Of a DNA stretch of 64,000 bases, positions 31,591-40,153 are shown in pieces. This stretch comes from Armatimonadota bacterium (GTDB taxonomy: Bacteria; Armatimonadota; Fimbriimonadia; Fimbriimonadales; GBS-DC). The notes under the pieces are model-generated. The model saw only the letters and a list, made by a program, of their open reading frames with translations, was not told where the DNA came from and made no database searches. Every line of letters starts with the position of its first letter. Position 1 is the stretch's first letter. The stretch is taken from the NCBI GenBank assembly GCA_013359125.1, contig JABWCR010000002.1, forward strand, positions 62,001 to 126,000, read 5' to 3'. A program made the translations under genes and the position numbers.

Positions 31591-31805
31591 TTCGTACTCA
31601 CAATTGTGCTACAAATCGAAAAAATCCCGTTCAGAGCGCTTAAGCGAGATGCAACTCTGCCCTTCCGGGCGGCACAATCCGCAAGAAGCGCCAGGCAGAA
31701 GCCGGGCGTTCCGATCACCGGCTCGCGGGGACGCTCGCCCTCCCGGTGGTTTAGGTCTAATGAACGGGATTTTTTCATAATGTAGCACAAAATTGAGTAC
31801 GAATT
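31590..31805. repeat. 216-bp palindromic repeat element (MITE/REP-like)
   Basis: The two ends are near-identical in opposite orientation over about 44 nt. The left arm is 31590-31633 and the right arm 31761-31805, sharing ATTCGTACTCA, TTGTGCTACA and GAAAAAATCCCGTTCA with a few mismatches. The middle is GC-rich and has its own hairpin (CACCGG at 31716-31721 with CCGGTG at 31743-31748). There is no transposase reading frame. It fills the gap between two convergent genes and could also form a long RNA hairpin that ends transcription from both sides. It looks like a non-autonomous mobile or dispersed repeat. Confidence 0.8.
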
Positions 31806-31903
31806 CTCCAAGTACCGCCGGCGTCCTCGCTGGCCCTCGACGCTTCGACGGCCAAGAGAAGACAAACCCGCGACACCTGCGAGTGTAGCGGGATCCCAAA
31901 GCC

Positions 31904-32440
31904 TCACTCCGCTAACAGGGCAGTAAGCAGCTTGTCGATTGCTTTAGCGGTGCGGTCGTCGTTTAGTTTGCCGTTCTCATCGAACTTGTCGGCGGCGAAG
32001 GAGACGAAAACTTCGGCGCTCGTGATCGCGACAAGGTCCAGAAAGACAAAGCACTGCCGCAGGTGATATTGGCAACGCGCGCCGCCCAACATGCCCGGCG
32101 AGGCGCTCATGATGGCTGCTTTCTTGTTGGCAAAGGGGTTCGGGCGCGGTCGGCTGGCCCAGTCGATCGCGTTCTTTAGAACTCCGGGGATGCTGTAGTT
32201 GTATTCCGGAGTTATGAAGAGGTATCGATCGGCCCAGGCGACTTGTCTATTGAGGCGTTGCACGGACTCGGGCAGGGGATCGGCATCGATATCCTGGTTG
32301 TAGAGCGGCAGGTCCCCGATCTCGGCCACTTGAACCTCGGCGCGGCTACCAATAGCCTCCAGGGCATGGTTGGTCAGCATTCGGTTGAAGGACGCCTTTC
32401 GCAGGCTGCCGCAAAACAGGAGTATCTTCATGGCGGGCAT
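31904..32440 (-). CDS. NADPH-dependent FMN reductase family protein
   Basis: This 178-aa flavodoxin-like reductase has KILLFCGSLRKASFNRML (about 5-22), where the phosphate of FMN binds, and YLFITPEYNYSIPGVLKNAIDW (about 73-94), the family hallmark. It also has SASPGMLGGARCQYHLRQ (about 112-129). Enzymes of this family reduce FMN, azo compounds, quinones or chromate with NAD(P)H. The start has AAAGG upstream; a second ATG three codons in is possible. It is divergent from the respiratory operon and convergent with the trans-sulfuration enzyme gene. Confidence 0.9.
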   Translation of the reverse strand: MPAMKILLFCGSLRKASFNRMLTNHALEAIGSRAEVQVAEIGDLPLYNQDIDADPLPESVQRLNRQVAWADRYLFITPEYNYSIPGVLKNAIDWASRPRPNPFANKKAAIMSASPGMLGGARCQYHLRQCFVFLDLVAITSAEVFVSFAADKFDENGKLNDDRTAKAIDKLLTALLAE

Positions 32441-32481
32441 TTTACCTTTTCAAGCGTGCGAAGACTTTTCGCGCCAGGGGC

Positions 32482-32511
32482 TTGACAAAGCCGAATCTCT
32501 GTGGGTAATAT
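32482..32511 (+). promoter_or_regulatory. Sigma70-type promoter of the respiratory operon
   Basis: A perfect -35 TTGACA (32482-32487) and a -10 TAATAT (32506-32511) are separated by 18 bp. They point toward the alternative complex III operon and would give a leader of about 240 nt before actA. Confidence 0.7.
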
Positions 32512-32555
32512 CGCTACCGTCTGCATTCGGCGCCCCCATGGAAGCCTGTAAGGGT

Positions 32556-32591
32556 TTGCTCGGAGCAACAGTTTGTGATAAAATTCACAAA
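32556..32591 (+). promoter_or_regulatory. CRP/FNR-like palindrome over a second possible promoter
   Basis: TTTGTGA (32572-32578), six bases, then TCACAAA (32585-32591) form a perfect 7+6+7 palindrome that matches the TGTGA-N6-TCACA pattern of CRP-family sites. The spacer holds TAAAAT (32579-32584), a plausible -10. TTGCTC (32556-32561) lies 17 bp before it as a possible -35. TTGCT-CGG-AGCAA is itself a small palindrome. A CRP/FNR-family regulator binding here would cover that -10 and could repress it. Confidence 0.5.
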
Positions 32592-32760
32592 GGCCGACCG
32601 GCAGGAAACGGATTTCTGTCGCAGAAGAAGGAGACGATAGGCCGGCGGCGAATGGGTTTCGGCAATGGGCTTTTGAGATCGCATGGAAGCGATCGATGCA
32701 GACCGACGGAGCGGTTGAGGCAGGACCGCTTCTAGTTTAGAAAAATAGGGAGGCGGGCCG
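32592..32760 (+). other. Leader of the respiratory operon, no gene found
   Basis: No open frame is convincing here, and I recognise no known riboswitch. A 6-bp hairpin GATCGC/GCGATC with a six-base loop lies at 32677-32694. The Shine-Dalgarno GGGAGGCGGG just before 32761 serves actA. With the upstream promoter this makes a long untranslated leader. Confidence 0.5.
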
Positions 32761-33417
32761 ATGCCTCAGATCTTTCCTGAAAGCAGCAACACGATAGCGA
32801 GGGCGAGTTTAGTCGGCGGAATCCTGCTGGTGGCGGGCACGCTGGTTACCGGTTCGCAAATCACCCGCCACAGTTTTGGCACCGACGCCAAGGTTGCTAT
32901 CGAGCAGCCCATCCCTTTTAGCCACAAGCACCACGCCAACGAGCTAGGCATCGACTGCCGCTACTGCCACACTACGGTTGAGACTTCCAAGTTTGCCGGC
33001 ATCCCCCCGACCGAGACGTGCATGAGCTGCCACTCGCAGATTTGGACGAACAGTCCCTTGTTGGAGCAGTTGCGCAACAGCCTGAAGGACAATAAGCCGA
33101 TCGAGTGGACACGGGTGAATCGACTGCCCGATTTCGTCTACTTCGACCACTCCATCCATGTGAACAAGGGGATCAGCTGCTTCACCTGTCATGGGGATGT
33201 GCAGGAGATGCAACTGACCTATAAGAACGAGCCGTTCTTTATGAAGTTTTGTCTCGATTGCCACCGCGAGCCGGAGCTTTTCATTCGGCCCAAGGATCAA
33301 GTCTTGAACTGGAAGTACAAGGCAGAGGTCAACCAGCGCGAGTTGGGCGAGCGGCTGGTGCACGATTTCGACATCAAGAAGGGGCAGCTAACGGATTGCT
33401 GGACGTGCCATCGCTAA
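32761..33417 (+). CDS. actA: Alternative complex III subunit ActA, pentahaem cytochrome c
   Basis: This 218-aa protein has one N-terminal membrane helix (about 14-32) and five CxxCH haem sites starting at Cys66, 87, 140, 164 and 213. Five haems and a membrane anchor are the hallmark of ActA. The subunit passes electrons from the quinol-oxidising core to cytochrome c or directly to the oxidase. The start has a strong Shine-Dalgarno. It is the first of six act genes in the canonical order A-B-C-D-E-F, followed by cox genes. Confidence 0.95.
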   Translation: MPQIFPESSNTIARASLVGGILLVAGTLVTGSQITRHSFGTDAKVAIEQPIPFSHKHHANELGIDCRYCHTTVETSKFAGIPPTETCMSCHSQIWTNSPLLEQLRNSLKDNKPIEWTRVNRLPDFVYFDHSIHVNKGISCFTCHGDVQEMQLTYKNEPFFMKFCLDCHREPELFIRPKDQVLNWKYKAEVNQRELGERLVHDFDIKKGQLTDCWTCHR

Positions 33418-33433
33418 TGGATAGGATGCGAGA

Positions 33434-36424
33434 ATGAGCGACAAGACCACGTTGCAGGCGCTAAGGGACAAGTTGGCAGGGAAGCAGCCAGGAGGCTATT
33501 GGCGAAGCTTAGAAGAGCTGGCCGGGTCGGAGGAGCTCGCCCGATACGCCGACGACGAGTTTCCGCATCGCGAATCGCTGGTCAACGGTATGGATCGGCG
33601 TTCGTTCGTCAAACTGATGGGCGCATCTGTGGCGCTGGCCGGGTTGGCGGGATGTCGCCGTTTGCCGGCCGACCACATTGTCCCCTATGTTCGCCATCCA
33701 GAGGAGATCGTTCCGGGCAAAGCGCTTTACTATGCGAGTTCGTTCGTTCTGGGCGGCTATGCATTGGGCGTGCTGGTAGAGAGCCACGAAGGGCGCCCGA
33801 CCAAGATCGAGGGAAATCCGATTCATCCTGCCAGCCTGGGTTCGACCGAAGTTTTTTCTCAGGCTTCCATCTTGAATCTGTACGATCCCGACCGGGCGCA
33901 GGCGATCAAACAGTTTGGCACCACGCGGTCGATGGCGCAGATGATGAGCGCATTGCGCGGCGCCTTGGCGCGGCAGATGGACAAGAAGGGCGCCGGACTG
34001 CGCATTTTGACGGAGACGGTCAGCTCGCCCACCTTGGCACGGCTGATTGATAACTTCTTGGTCGAATACCCCGAGGGTCGATGGATTCAGTACGATCCGG
34101 TTAACGAGGATAACCTGTGGGTCGGGATGAAGGCGGCTTATGGTCGGTACGTTCAACCGGTCTACGATTTTACCAAGCCCAAGGTCATTCTATCGGTCGA
34201 TTGCGACTTTATGGTCGAACTTCCGGGCAGCGTGCGCTACAGTCGAGATTTTTCCGCACAGCGCCAGATTAGGGACGACAAGCACGACATGCCGAGGCTT
34301 TATGCGCTCAAATCCGCTCCAAACGTTACCGCTTCGCTTGCGGATCACAAGCTCACTGTAAAGCCTTCAGAGGCGGAGGCTATCGTATGGTCGGTTGCCG
34401 CGGCGATGGGGATGTCGGTCAACGCGCCCTCGACCGAACATCAGGGCTGGGCTTCGGCTGTCGCCAGCGATTTGCGAGCAGCGGGCGCCGAGGCGTTGGT
34501 GATCGCAGGGCCGCGGTGCTCGCCTCAAACGCAGACTTTGGTCATGCAGATGAACGAGGCGCTGGGCGCGATGGGAAATACGGTTCGCCTGGTCGAACCT
34601 GTGCTGCCCAAAGTCGAAGAGCAAACAGCGTCGATGATGGCATTAGCCCAAGAGATGCGGGCGGGAACGGTCGATTGCCTGATAATGTTGGGCGGAAATC
34701 CGGCCTACAATGCGCCCGCAGATGCCGAGTTTGCACAGTCGCTCGAGACGATTTCTAAGAAGGACGGCGCCTTTACTCTTCGCTTGGGAATGCACGACGA
34801 CGAAACAGCCGGGATCAGCCAATGGGTGGCGCCCGACGCGCACTACTTAGAGTCGTGGAGCGATGCCGTGGCGTTTGACGGCACTGTTTCGCTCGTTCAA
34901 CCTCTTATCGAGCCGCTGTATAGCGCAGTCTCGCCCCTCGATCTGTTCTGTGCGATCGAAGGCAAAGGCCGCACGGCTTACGATGCGGTCAAGGACTATT
35001 GGAAGGCGGCGATGCCTCGCGCAGATTTCGATAAGTTCTGGCGAAAGTGCGTTCACGATGGCATGATCGCCGGTACGAGCGCCAAGGTTGCGAGCGTGTC
35101 TGCAAGCGGAGGTGCCCAGCCGCCCAAGTTGAACCAAGGGATGGAGCTGATCTTGGCTGCCGATCCGACAGTCTACGACGGTCGATATGCCAACAACGGC
35201 TGGCTGCAGGAATTGTCGAAGCCTGTTACGAGCCTTTGTTGGGACAACGCCTGCCTCCTCGGCGTTCGAAAAGCGCAAGAGTTGGGAATCGAGAATCAGA
35301 CGATGGTCAACCTTAAAGTCGGAGAGCGCTCGGTAAAGGCCGCTGCTTTTGTCGTGCCGGGCCATCCGAACGAGGCCGTAACGCTTCATTTGGGATACGG
35401 GCGTCGGCGCGGCGGAGAGGTAGCGGTCGGCTACGGATTTGACGCTTATGCGGTGAGGAATTCCGACCATCCTTGGGCTGCGCCGGTAGAGGTTGAGAAG
35501 ATCGGCGGCGAGTATCTTTTGGCCTTTACGACCAACCACAACGTGATCTGGCACGGTCAAAAAGGCGAGGACACGCAGTTTGGCCGAGACATTATTAGAA
35601 CGCACGATTTGCACGGCGAGCACGACGACAGCGGACATCACGGCCATCATGGCGAACTGCGATCGATGTATCCCGAGCGCGAGTGGGACGGCTACAAATG
35701 GGCGATGGTGATCGATACCAACCTGTGCAACGGATGCAACGCCTGCGTGATGGCTTGCCAAGCCGAGAACAACATCAACATTGTTGGAAAGGATGAAGTC
35801 CGCCGCCATCGCGAGATGCAGTGGATACGGATCGATCGCTACTATCAGGGCGACGTGGACAATCCGGAGACGTATCACGTGCCTTTGCCGTGTATGCATT
35901 GCGAACAGGCGCCGTGCGAGCCTGTTTGTCCGGTGGCGGCGACGGTCCACAGCGCAGAGGGTCTCAATCAAATGGTCTACAACCGATGCGTAGGCACTCG
36001 GTATTGCTCCAACAACTGTCCTTACAAAGTTCGCCGCTTCAACTACTTCAAGTACGGCTATTTGAAAGACAAGTACGATCTGGAGCTTCCGGTTTTGAAG
36101 CTGATGCGCAATCCAAACGTTACCGTGCGCGGCCGAGGCGTGATGGAGAAGTGCACCTACTGCGTGCAGCGCATCAACGCGGGACGAATCGAAGCGAAAA
36201 AGGCGAACCGTCGGCTCAAGGATCACGAGGTCGTTACCGCGTGCCAGCAGGCATGTCCGACCAAGGCGATCGAGTTTGGCGACATGGCCGATCCTGAGAG
36301 CGCGGTCAGCAAGCTGCGGGCGCAAGAGCAGCACTACTCGCTGCTCGAGGATTTGGGCACCAAGCCGCGCACGACTTATCTCGGGCGATATCGCAACAAC
36401 AACACCGAACTGGAGAAGGCATAA
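33434..36424 (+). CDS. actB: Alternative complex III subunit ActB (molybdopterin-like and Fe-S parts fused)
   Basis: This 996-aa protein begins with a Tat-type segment DRRSFVKLMGASVALAGLAGC (about 53-73). A long region (about 90-700) resembles molybdopterin oxidoreductases but lacks a cofactor in known ActB proteins. The C-terminal third has four cysteine groups for Fe-S clusters: CNGCNACVMAC (near 765), CMHCEQAPCEPVCP (near 820), CVGTRYCSNNCP (near 853) and CTYC...CQQACP (near 907-935). A histidine-rich linker (DSGHHGHHGEL, near 733) separates the halves. It is the Fe-S electron path of the complex. It lies 16 nt after actA and 2 nt before actC. Confidence 0.95.
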   Translation: MSDKTTLQALRDKLAGKQPGGYWRSLEELAGSEELARYADDEFPHRESLVNGMDRRSFVKLMGASVALAGLAGCRRLPADHIVPYVRHPEEIVPGKALYYASSFVLGGYALGVLVESHEGRPTKIEGNPIHPASLGSTEVFSQASILNLYDPDRAQAIKQFGTTRSMAQMMSALRGALARQMDKKGAGLRILTETVSSPTLARLIDNFLVEYPEGRWIQYDPVNEDNLWVGMKAAYGRYVQPVYDFTKPKVILSVDCDFMVELPGSVRYSRDFSAQRQIRDDKHDMPRLYALKSAPNVTASLADHKLTVKPSEAEAIVWSVAAAMGMSVNAPSTEHQGWASAVASDLRAAGAEALVIAGPRCSPQTQTLVMQMNEALGAMGNTVRLVEPVLPKVEEQTASMMALAQEMRAGTVDCLIMLGGNPAYNAPADAEFAQSLETISKKDGAFTLRLGMHDDETAGISQWVAPDAHYLESWSDAVAFDGTVSLVQPLIEPLYSAVSPLDLFCAIEGKGRTAYDAVKDYWKAAMPRADFDKFWRKCVHDGMIAGTSAKVASVSASGGAQPPKLNQGMELILAADPTVYDGRYANNGWLQELSKPVTSLCWDNACLLGVRKAQELGIENQTMVNLKVGERSVKAAAFVVPGHPNEAVTLHLGYGRRRGGEVAVGYGFDAYAVRNSDHPWAAPVEVEKIGGEYLLAFTTNHNVIWHGQKGEDTQFGRDIIRTHDLHGEHDDSGHHGHHGELRSMYPEREWDGYKWAMVIDTNLCNGCNACVMACQAENNINIVGKDEVRRHREMQWIRIDRYYQGDVDNPETYHVPLPCMHCEQAPCEPVCPVAATVHSAEGLNQMVYNRCVGTRYCSNNCPYKVRRFNYFKYGYLKDKYDLELPVLKLMRNPNVTVRGRGVMEKCTYCVQRINAGRIEAKKANRRLKDHEVVTACQQACPTKAIEFGDMADPESAVSKLRAQEQHYSLLEDLGTKPRTTYLGRYRNNNTELEKA

Positions 36425-36426
36425 GC

Positions 36427-37827
36427 ATGGCCGCTCAACCTGCCAGCGTGATTGACGGGCCAATGATCGAGGGTCAGCAGACCTATGGCACGATCACCGA
36501 GCACATAGGCGATATTCCGGCTAAAAGCCCGCCTGCGCCGTGGTATTTCGGCGCCGCGTTTGGGTTTGGATTGCTGGGAGTCATGGTGCTGACCATCGGC
36601 TCCTTGCTGTACAACGGTATCGGCATTTGGGGCGTTAACGTACCGGTCGGCTGGGGCTTTGACATTATCAACTTTGTCTGGTGGATCGGAATCGGACACG
36701 CGGGCACGCTGATTTCGGCGATTCTGTTGCTGCTGCGGCAGCAATGGCGCACGTCGATCAACCGTTTTGCCGAGACGATGACGCTCTTTGCAGTCATGTG
36801 CGCCGGTCTGTTCCCGCTGTTGCACACAGGTCGTCCGTGGGTGGCTTATTGGCTGGTGCCCTACCCCAACATCATGGCGGTCTGGCCCAACTTTCGCAGC
36901 CCTCTGGTGTGGGACGTTTTTGCGGTTACGACCTACCTGACCGTGTCGGCGCTGTTCTGGTACGTTGGATTGATCCCCGACCTTGCGACGATGCGCGACC
37001 GCGCAAAGAGCAAAGTGAAGCAGGTTGTAACGGGGATGCTGGCGATGGGCTGGCGCAACTCCGCCGCGCACTGGTTCCGATACGAGACGGCCTATCTGCT
37101 CTTGGCGGGACTGTCGACTCCGCTGGTCATCTCGGTGCACTCTATCGTTAGCTTAGACTTTGCGGTTTCACTGATGCCCGGTTGGCACACGACCATTTTC
37201 CCGCCTTACTTTGTTGCGGGCGCGATTTACTCGGGCTTTGCGATGGTGCTGACCTTTATGATCCCCGTCCGTCGATGGTACAAGATGGAGAACTTTGTAA
37301 CCATGAAGCACATCGACTGGATGGCCAAGGTGATGCTGGCGACCGGTTTGATCGTGCTGTACGGCTATGGGATGGAAGCGTTTATGGCTTGGTACAGCGG
37401 CAGCCTTTGGGAAGAACTGATGTTTGAGAACCGGACGACCGGTCGATTTGGGCTGTCCTACTGGCTCCTGATTCTGTGCAACGGCGTCATCCCGCAACTG
37501 TTGTGGCTCCCGCGATTTAGGCATCATATGGGCGTACTGTTCTTCATCTCGCTGGTGATCAACGTCGGGATGTGGCTGGAGCGGTTCGTGATCGTCGTAA
37601 CCAGTCTGCATCACGACTTTCTGCCCTCGTCTTGGGGCATGTACTATCCGACGATTTGGGATCTTGGGATGTTTGCGGGCACCATCGGGTTCTTTACCTT
37701 CATGATGTTCTTGTTCCTCCGATTCTTGCCCATGATCGCCGTGTTCGAGATGCGCGATCTGTGGCACAAAGTCAAGCCAGACGGGCACGGCGATCGCCAT
37801 GCGCCGGTTCCGACGGGGAAGAGCTGA
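36427..37827 (+). CDS. actC: Alternative complex III subunit ActC (NrfD-like quinol-binding)
   Basis: This 466-aa integral membrane protein has about ten helices and belongs to the NrfD/PsrC family. Landmarks include GWGFDIINFVWWIGIGHAGTLISAIL (about 76-101), with the His and acidic residues near the quinol site, and SVHSIVSLDFAVSLMPGWHTTIFPPYFVAGA (about 236-266). Homologues bind menaquinol and may translocate protons. It starts 2 nt after actB. The first 40 residues are soluble. Confidence 0.95.
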   Translation: MAAQPASVIDGPMIEGQQTYGTITEHIGDIPAKSPPAPWYFGAAFGFGLLGVMVLTIGSLLYNGIGIWGVNVPVGWGFDIINFVWWIGIGHAGTLISAILLLLRQQWRTSINRFAETMTLFAVMCAGLFPLLHTGRPWVAYWLVPYPNIMAVWPNFRSPLVWDVFAVTTYLTVSALFWYVGLIPDLATMRDRAKSKVKQVVTGMLAMGWRNSAAHWFRYETAYLLLAGLSTPLVISVHSIVSLDFAVSLMPGWHTTIFPPYFVAGAIYSGFAMVLTFMIPVRRWYKMENFVTMKHIDWMAKVMLATGLIVLYGYGMEAFMAWYSGSLWEELMFENRTTGRFGLSYWLLILCNGVIPQLLWLPRFRHHMGVLFFISLVINVGMWLERFVIVVTSLHHDFLPSSWGMYYPTIWDLGMFAGTIGFFTFMMFLFLRFLPMIAVFEMRDLWHKVKPDGHGDRHAPVPTGKS

Positions 37828-37828
37828 A

Positions 37829-38362
37829 ATGAGCGAAGCTATCTACGGACTGATTGCAGAGTTTAAGGACGAGCACGACCTGATGAGCGCGGCCGAACGT
37901 GTGCGCGAGCAGGGTTACAAGCGCGTCGATGCCTTTTCGCCGTTCCCGATCCATGGTTTGGCAGAGACTTTAGGCATCGACGACCATCGCGTGCCCTTGA
38001 TCGTAACCTTCGCCGCCTTGGCCGGCGCGGCGGGCGGCTTCTTAATGCAGTACTGGATCTCGGTTGTGGACTATCCGCTCAATATCGGCGGGCGGCCCGA
38101 TCTGAGCTGGCCGTACTTCATTCCGATTACCTTCGAGTGCATGGTGCTGAGCGCGGCGTTCGGAGCCGTGTTAGGCATGTTGGGACTGAACGGACTTCCT
38201 CAGCCGCATCATCCCCTGTTCGACGCCCCTAACTTCGATCGCGCCTCGAACGACCGGTTCTTTATCTGTATAGAATCGAAGGACCCCAAGTTTGAGCGAG
38301 AGCAGACGGAGGCGTTTCTGAAGACCTTGAATGCCGAGAACGTTGCCGAGGTGAGCTTATGA
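37829..38362 (+). CDS. actD: Alternative complex III subunit ActD (DUF3341)
   Basis: This 177-aa protein has a cytoplasmic N-terminal alpha/beta part (IYGLIAEFKDEHDLMSAAERVREQGYKRVDAFSPFPIHGL) and two membrane helices (about 56-78 and 97-122). The C-terminal part includes NDRFFICIESKDPKF (about 147-161). This is the DUF3341 layout. ActD is a small membrane subunit of unclear role. The ATG lies 1 nt after the actC stop and the end overlaps actE. A longer frame from 37799 lies inside actC and is rejected. Confidence 0.93.
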   Translation: MSEAIYGLIAEFKDEHDLMSAAERVREQGYKRVDAFSPFPIHGLAETLGIDDHRVPLIVTFAALAGAAGGFLMQYWISVVDYPLNIGGRPDLSWPYFIPITFECMVLSAAFGAVLGMLGLNGLPQPHHPLFDAPNFDRASNDRFFICIESKDPKFEREQTEAFLKTLNAENVAEVSL

Positions 38363-38991
38363 GGCGATTGGTCGCCACCGTGGGCAGTGTCTTGATCGTG
38401 GCTGGATTGACGGGTTGCCACACCGACATGTGGGTTCAGCCAAGGGTCAAAACACTCTCAAAAAGCGACTTCTTCAAGGACGGTTCGTCGGCTCGGATGC
38501 CAGTCAAGAACACGGTTGCATGGGGCAACTTGCGGGAAGACGAGGCTTACTACACGGGCAAGCTTCCGACCGGCAAGTACGTTCAGGAGCTTCCGTTCGA
38601 ACTAACGAAAGATGTTCTGCTACGGGGTCGGGAGCGATACGACGTCTTTTGCGCGCCGTGCCACGGCAAAGTCGGGGACGGCCAAGGCATGATCGCTCAG
38701 AGAGGTTTCAATCAGAAGAGGCCGGTGGCCACGCTCCATCAAGATCGTCTTCGGCAGGCCCAGTTGGGCTACTTCTTCGAGACGATTACGAACGGATTTG
38801 GCGTGATGTATTCCTATGCGTCCAGAATTCCGGTTGAGGATCGCTGGAAGATCGCGGCCTACATTCGAGCGTTACAACTGAGTCAGAATGCGACCTATGC
38901 CGACGTGCCGCAAGAGGTGTTGCCCGAACTGATCGAGAAGGGCAAGGTCGATCTAACGCCCAAGAAGGAGGCGCCTGCCAGTGACCACTAA
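38359..38991 (+). CDS. actE: Alternative complex III subunit ActE, monohaem cytochrome c lipoprotein
   Basis: This 210-aa protein has a lipoprotein signal peptide with lipobox GLTGC (Cys20). One haem site, FCAPCH, is at residues 97-102, and a Met in the following domain is probably the sixth ligand. ActE is the membrane-anchored monohaem cytochrome c of the complex and hands electrons to the oxidase. It overlaps actD by 4 nt (ATGA) and actF by 11 nt. Confidence 0.93.
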   Translation: MRRLVATVGSVLIVAGLTGCHTDMWVQPRVKTLSKSDFFKDGSSARMPVKNTVAWGNLREDEAYYTGKLPTGKYVQELPFELTKDVLLRGRERYDVFCAPCHGKVGDGQGMIAQRGFNQKRPVATLHQDRLRQAQLGYFFETITNGFGVMYSYASRIPVEDRWKIAAYIRALQLSQNATYADVPQEVLPELIEKGKVDLTPKKEAPASDH

Positions 38992-40153
38992 TGCGGCGAT
39001 GGGCCGGCTGGAAGGCCTCAAGAAGACGGGAGTCATGCTGGGTTTGGCAGGCATTGCAGGCTGCGTGGTCGGGATTGCTACTAACCGAGAAGGCTTCTTC
39101 CAGTCCTATTTGATCGGCTTTTCGTTTTGGGCGATCTTGACGATGGGCTTCATCGGGCTTGCAATGCTGCAGCACACAGTGCGCGCGTCGTGGCTGACGC
39201 CCATAGAGCGGATGATCGAAGCGGGCGCATTTTGCTTGCCTATTCTCATCGTCAGTTGGGCTGTCTTGTTGGCCGGACTGCCCATGATGTACGAATGGGC
39301 GGTTCCCGAAAAACTGAACGCGAATCCGTATATCAAGCACAAGGAGCCGTTTCTGAACCAGGGCGCGTTCATCGGCGGATCGTTGCTCTACTTTGCGATC
39401 ATTGCGTTTTTCTTAGCCATGACGAGAGGATTGGCCGACAAGTACGATGCGACGGGCGACCCCAAATGGCGCCAGAAGCGAATCCAACTGGGCGCGATCA
39501 GCTTAGTGCCGGTCGTGCTGGCCATCACGTTCGCTTCGTTTCATTGGATGATGTCGCTCGATGCGGACTGGTTCTCCACCATGTACGGGGTCATTGTGCT
39601 GGTGTCGGGCGCGTTAGGCGCTTTGGGTCTTTGCTATTTCTTGTTAGGCAGGTACTCCCATCTCGAGCCATTCAATCAATTTGTAGACAAGAAACGGATG
39701 CGCGACTTGGGCAACTTTATCCTCGCGCTGAGCATCTTTTGGAGCTACGTTTCGTTCTCTCAATACCTGATCATCTATGCGGGCAATCTGCCGGAAGAGG
39801 TCGGCTACTTCTTGCGGCGCCAAGACCGAGGCTGGTACGCTATAGGCACGGCGCTGATGATCGCGCAGTTTGCAATTCCAATGTTGCTGTTGATGCCGAA
39901 TCCGATCAAAAAGAACCCAAGATCGCTTGGATGGGTCGGGCTATGGATTTTCTTTGTGCGCCTGTTAGAGACTTATTGGTTGATCGCTGGCTCTTCTTCA
40001 ATTGGTCGAGACTTAGGCGTCCATTGGATGGATTTCGCTGCGCTGTTAGGTATCGGCGGCATCTGGATGGCGATGTTTGCGAACAACCTGCAAAAGCGGC
40101 CGCTGATGCCCGCGCCGGAAACTCCCGTAAAGGAGGCGCTTGAGCATGCATAA
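38981..40153 (+). CDS. actF: Alternative complex III subunit ActF (second NrfD-like subunit)
   Basis: This 390-aa protein has about ten membrane helices. Landmarks are GFSFWAILTMGFIGLAMLQHTVRASWLTPIERMIEA (about 46-81), FASFHWMMSLDADWFSTMYG (about 185-204) and FWSYVSFSQYLIIYAGNLPEE (about 254-274). These are the ActF pattern. It pairs with ActC in the membrane core. The GTG start overlaps the actE end; an in-frame ATG seven codons downstream is a possible alternative. Confidence 0.93.
   Translation: MTTNAAMGRLEGLKKTGVMLGLAGIAGCVVGIATNREGFFQSYLIGFSFWAILTMGFIGLAMLQHTVRASWLTPIERMIEAGAFCLPILIVSWAVLLAGLPMMYEWAVPEKLNANPYIKHKEPFLNQGAFIGGSLLYFAIIAFFLAMTRGLADKYDATGDPKWRQKRIQLGAISLVPVVLAITFASFHWMMSLDADWFSTMYGVIVLVSGALGALGLCYFLLGRYSHLEPFNQFVDKKRMRDLGNFILALSIFWSYVSFSQYLIIYAGNLPEEVGYFLRRQDRGWYAIGTALMIAQFAIPMLLLMPNPIKKNPRSLGWVGLWIFFVRLLETYWLIAGSSSIGRDLGVHWMDFAALLGIGGIWMAMFANNLQKRPLMPAPETPVKEALEHA

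Noticed and set aside
31609-31907. Open frames inside the palindromic element
   Set aside because: They are short, read in both directions because of the palindrome, and match no transposase.
32512-32760. Riboswitch in the leader of the respiratory operon
   Set aside because: I looked for GEMM, cobalamin and haem-related patterns and found no match beyond one short hairpin.
33434-36424. ActB as a catalytic molybdenum enzyme served by the FdhD and MobA of this window
   Set aside because: The gene order and domain make-up are those of alternative complex III, whose ActB binds no molybdenum cofactor; the fdhD/mobA operon lies 29 kb away.
34847-36463. 538-residue open frame antisense to actB
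   Set aside because: It lies wholly opposite a well-conserved gene. Its composition (Val/Ala/Arg/His-rich) is typical of a shadow frame in GC-rich DNA, with no recognisable domain.
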